Below, piece by piece: positions 61,300 through 64,000 of a stretch of DNA of 64,000 nt. Where the stretch lies: contig CM049317.1 of the NCBI GenBank assembly GCA_026874595.1, positions 45,532,401 through 45,596,400 on the forward strand, in the 5' to 3' direction. Source of the stretch: Sipunculus nudus. Lineage: Eukaryota > Annelida > Sipuncula > Golfingiida > Sipunculidae. The notes beneath the pieces were generated by a model. That model did no database searches and was not told the origin of the DNA. It saw nothing but the letters and a program-made list of their open reading frames with translations. Made by a program: the position numbers and the translations under genes. Positions within the stretch are counted from its first letter, which is position 1, and the number at the start of each line of letters is the position of its first letter.

Positions 61300-62409
61300 G
61301 TCAAGATTCTTTAATATTGATACTGTTCCACGTCGAGATAGACGGAGACCATCGCAAAGGAGGAGCGAATCGTCAGCTCACCCGTCCCTGAGAAGAAAGT
61401 TAGAATCATTATCTACATAACAACAATAGACTTCCGTAGCTAATGACTTCAGTTTATCGTTAAATGATTTTACACTGTCCCCTGCATTTTTTGAGTCGAG
61501 TCTAGGGGTAATGCTACCGTTTTTAACTTCAGATTCCACAATGCGGGTGGCTTTCCAGTTTATATTTCTCCAGTATTTCGTCAAAAGAGTCATTTGAGCA
61601 GTCATTGGTACCCACCATCAGGATAACAGTGTTAAAGGAATTAGATTTTATTTGTGTCTGCCTGTCCAGGGCGTCTTGTAGAAAAGCACCGCTGTTAGAG
61701 TTAATGATCACTTAGGGTGTTGTAGCCACCGCGTCCCTCAGAATGTCGTTTTGCTGCAGTGTTAGTGGTTTCACTCAGGGAAGAAGGGAGGTGCAGCCTC
61801 AGCTGGTGTTGATTTAAGGACGGTGTTGACTTGAGACTTTGGTGTTTTTATTTCATCAGCAGCTGCCTAATCGAGAGTTTTAATCCTTAACTCCTCCACC
61901 AATTCCATGTTTGCCTTAGTGAGCATTTAGATTGATATGCTCATCTCAGTAGCTGTGTTGGATTGTTCCACGAGCATGTCATAATTTTTTGTTACACCTG
62001 CGTACAACCGTGTGGTAGTGTTTGTTCTCGACAGAAAATGCAGTTCCATACGGTGGGTATATCCCAGTCATTTGTAATGCTCATGCAATGTTCGTGCAAC
62101 CGCGCCATGCATGCAAAGACAGGAGCGAAGAAAATTTTCTTGATCAGAGCCGCTCAGTGTACACTCTGGGGTACACAACGTATTTTCGTTGTTGATGATG
62201 GGGTTTGATTTCTGCGAGTCAGTTTTCGAGGTAGACTGTAGCATATCCCTTGGCTGAGAAGAATTTTGTGATGCCACCTTAAGAATGGTGTCGTCAGTAC
62301 CCTCTATTTGGCTTGTTAAAACTTCTTTAGGCGAGGGATCATGGAGGATACATTTATCAAGGCGGGGTAACGAAGACAGCAGTTTAGTGAACAGAGCAGC
62401 CTGGGACAT
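61300..62409 (-). pseudogene. LINE ORF1 remnant with SGNH/esterase-like domain
   Basis: The N-terminal part (62,068-62,409) begins MSQAALFTKLLSSLPRLDKC and ends in a Cys-rich stretch (CTPECTL, CLCMHG) that may be a degraded PHD-like finger. After a decayed stretch, the frame at 61,529-61,711 has NSNSGAFLQDAL and VILMVGTNDCSNDSF. The next frame (61,378-61,605) has ITPRLDSKNAGDSVKSFN. Then a DG-(R)LSRRGT motif lies near 61,320-61,350 in another frame. NSGA, GTND and the final D-G block match the order of SGNH hydrolase motifs. Esterase-bearing ORF1 proteins are known from CR1-like LINEs. The calls in the N-terminal part are less secure. Confidence 0.65.
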
Positions 62410-62420
62410 TGAATTTTATT

Positions 62421-64000
62421 GATGTTTCCATAATTCCCATTGCACAGTAACCATCCTCTTCCCGAATTACCACTTCGGGTGTACCTTGATGATTTGCTTT
62501 TATTTTGTTTAATAGTTCATCGACAAATGCATAGAATATTTGAAACCTACATACATGCAATTAGATTTCACGATCAGCATTCATGTGAAACCACTGTTAG
62601 TGCAATTGGGAAATATCATACATTAATCCAACTTCGCTGACGTTTGATATACTTATTAATTTTAACTATTTGAGCCCTATGTGTGTGTCAATGAAATGGA
62701 CAGTCGAGTGTTAAAACGTTTGCCAATTTCCACTTACGCCTAAGGTTTAATCATCATCGTTCCTATTAGAGTGGGTTGTAATGGTCCGTCCAAGGACGGT
62801 GGATTTCTCCTTGTCCTCGGATTTTCTCTACCCATATACATATACCACCGAACGCAACTATCCGATCCATGGAGAGTGGCTTGTAATAGTGATTATAACT
62901 AACTGTACAATATATATAAAATATATATAATAGTAAAATAAATTAGACAATCCATATAATATCAAGTTTATTTGGCTTTAAACTTTTATATCAGAATTGA
63001 TGCGTGCTTGGCAGGATACAGACCTTTCTAAGAAGCTGACGCCTGTCAGCTGTATAGATTCTATGCCTTGTGTGTACCTATTAAAATCGTACTTAAAGTG
63101 TCTTTTTCATCAGCACACCAAACGGTAAAACTTGATAACATTTGTTGAACACTGCACTTTTAATGAAAGTATCATTTGTTTGGATAGGTTTTATTATGTT
63201 TATATTTCATAGTTAGAATAATTCGGATTTTTAAAAATCTACAAACATGATATTAAGTTTTACGATTAACTTAACATTCATGTAAATCTTTGTAAGTGCA
63301 ATTAAAAATATCAAATAGTTGTACTGAAATTTAACATATATGTACTATACAAATATTCACTACATGTATGAGTCGGTGCTGCTAGGGTTCACGCTAGCTG
63401 CTAGCTGATTTTTCATAGATGGATGCTGAGAGAATGGAAGAGCAATTGTAGCGTTTCTGTGCTTTCAGCTTCTGAGCTCTGACACCCTTTGAACAGTTAC
63501 CCTTACCCTTTATGTCAGTTTCATGCCCCAATGCAGAATGCTTGGGAAAACTTGTATTTCATACCACTCGGTTAATCAAGTAAACATACATTCATGATAA
63601 TAGACAGTTTCTGAGTTATTACATTAATTTTTGTAATATTGCCAGAAATGTGTTTATAACCCAGGCTTGAATATTTTCTTACGATTTGGCAAGACATGAG
63701 CGACTTCCTTTGAGTAAAACACCAATATTCCAACTTACCAATTATAGGTTCTTTTAATCTTTCATGCAAGGCTCAGTGCGAGATACAATTTTGCATCCTG
63801 TTTACATGATGTTAAATAATTTCACTAAATAAAGCAAATATTTCTTGTTTCTGATAATTACTATATTTACAAAAAAATTACATTATGTAAGCAAACGAAG
63901 TATTTTAAGACAACAACAGGAAATGCAAAGCGAATGTTAGCTTTTTGGTAAGGACCATCAAACATATTACTAAAGTAGCAAGCAAACGGCAAACTGCAAA
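62421..64000. other. No gene recognised
   Basis: AT-rich sequence. GCTAGGGTTCACGCTAGCTGCTAGCTG at about 63,382 contains short GCTAGC repeats. Frames of 65-66 codons have no recognisable domain. The LINE 5' region could extend slightly into the start of this stretch. Confidence 0.4.

Larger units (their letters stand above)
59193..62420 (-). mobile_element. Decayed CR1-like LINE with esterase-type ORF1
   Basis: On the minus strand I read an ORF1 remnant with an SGNH/esterase-like domain, the last piece of an endonuclease, a reverse transcriptase and a 3' untranslated region. It ends in a short (ATAA)n tail at 59,193-59,209. An esterase in ORF1 and a microsatellite-like tail instead of poly(A) are CR1-clade traits. 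Stops and frameshifts occur throughout. The space between the esterase end and the endonuclease end is only about 120 bp, so nearly the whole endonuclease is deleted. The 5' end near 62,420 is a guess. Confidence 0.75.

Overview
The window is animal nuclear DNA, AT-rich and dominated by repeats. A bivalve mollusc is the most likely source (moderate confidence). The best clue is a pearl-like, non-autonomous Helitron with a (TTCCGTC)n stretch, a tandem core and a hairpin plus CTAG end. A CR1-like LINE with an esterase domain and a small cluster of lineage-specific GPCRs also fit. The species cannot be named from the sequence alone.

Layout. Positions 1-5.7 kb hold no recognisable gene; they carry a diverged ~180-bp tandem, microsatellites and a cluster of AACACAAG palindromes. 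A pearl-like Helitron lies at 5.72-7.62 kb, with a second tandem-bearing element inside it. From 8.8 to 10.9 kb there are (AT)n microsatellites and a 52-bp minisatellite. A class A GPCR copy lies at 11.07-12.06 kb, broken by one in-frame stop. A 46-bp minisatellite (12.6-13.1 kb) and a 39-bp minisatellite (13.66-15.10 kb) follow. From 15.9 to 21.3 kb there are fragments of several non-autonomous DNA elements and microsatellites. A decayed Ty3/gypsy-type element lies on the minus strand at 22.4-28.1 kb. Its domain order is GAG-PR-IN-RT-RNaseH, the unusual Gmr1-like order. An intact 346-residue GPCR paralogue lies at 29.30-30.34 kb.

From 30.74 to 56.2 kb, about 40% of the window is one tandem array of a 43-bp unit (about 550 homogenised copies and about 43 diverged ones). 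It has several layers of higher-order structure. The right flank holds fragments of DNA elements and a decayed CR1-like LINE on the minus strand at 59.2-62.4 kb.

Only two gene-like loci are convincing, the GPCR at 29.3 kb and its broken paralogue at 11.07 kb. They are same-strand duplicates 18 kb apart, and four different minisatellites lie beside them. Most remaining short open frames are repeats or spurious. The most notable items are the 43-bp array and its nested amplification history, the Gmr1-like element, the GPCR gene/pseudogene pair, and the transposon nested in a Helitron.
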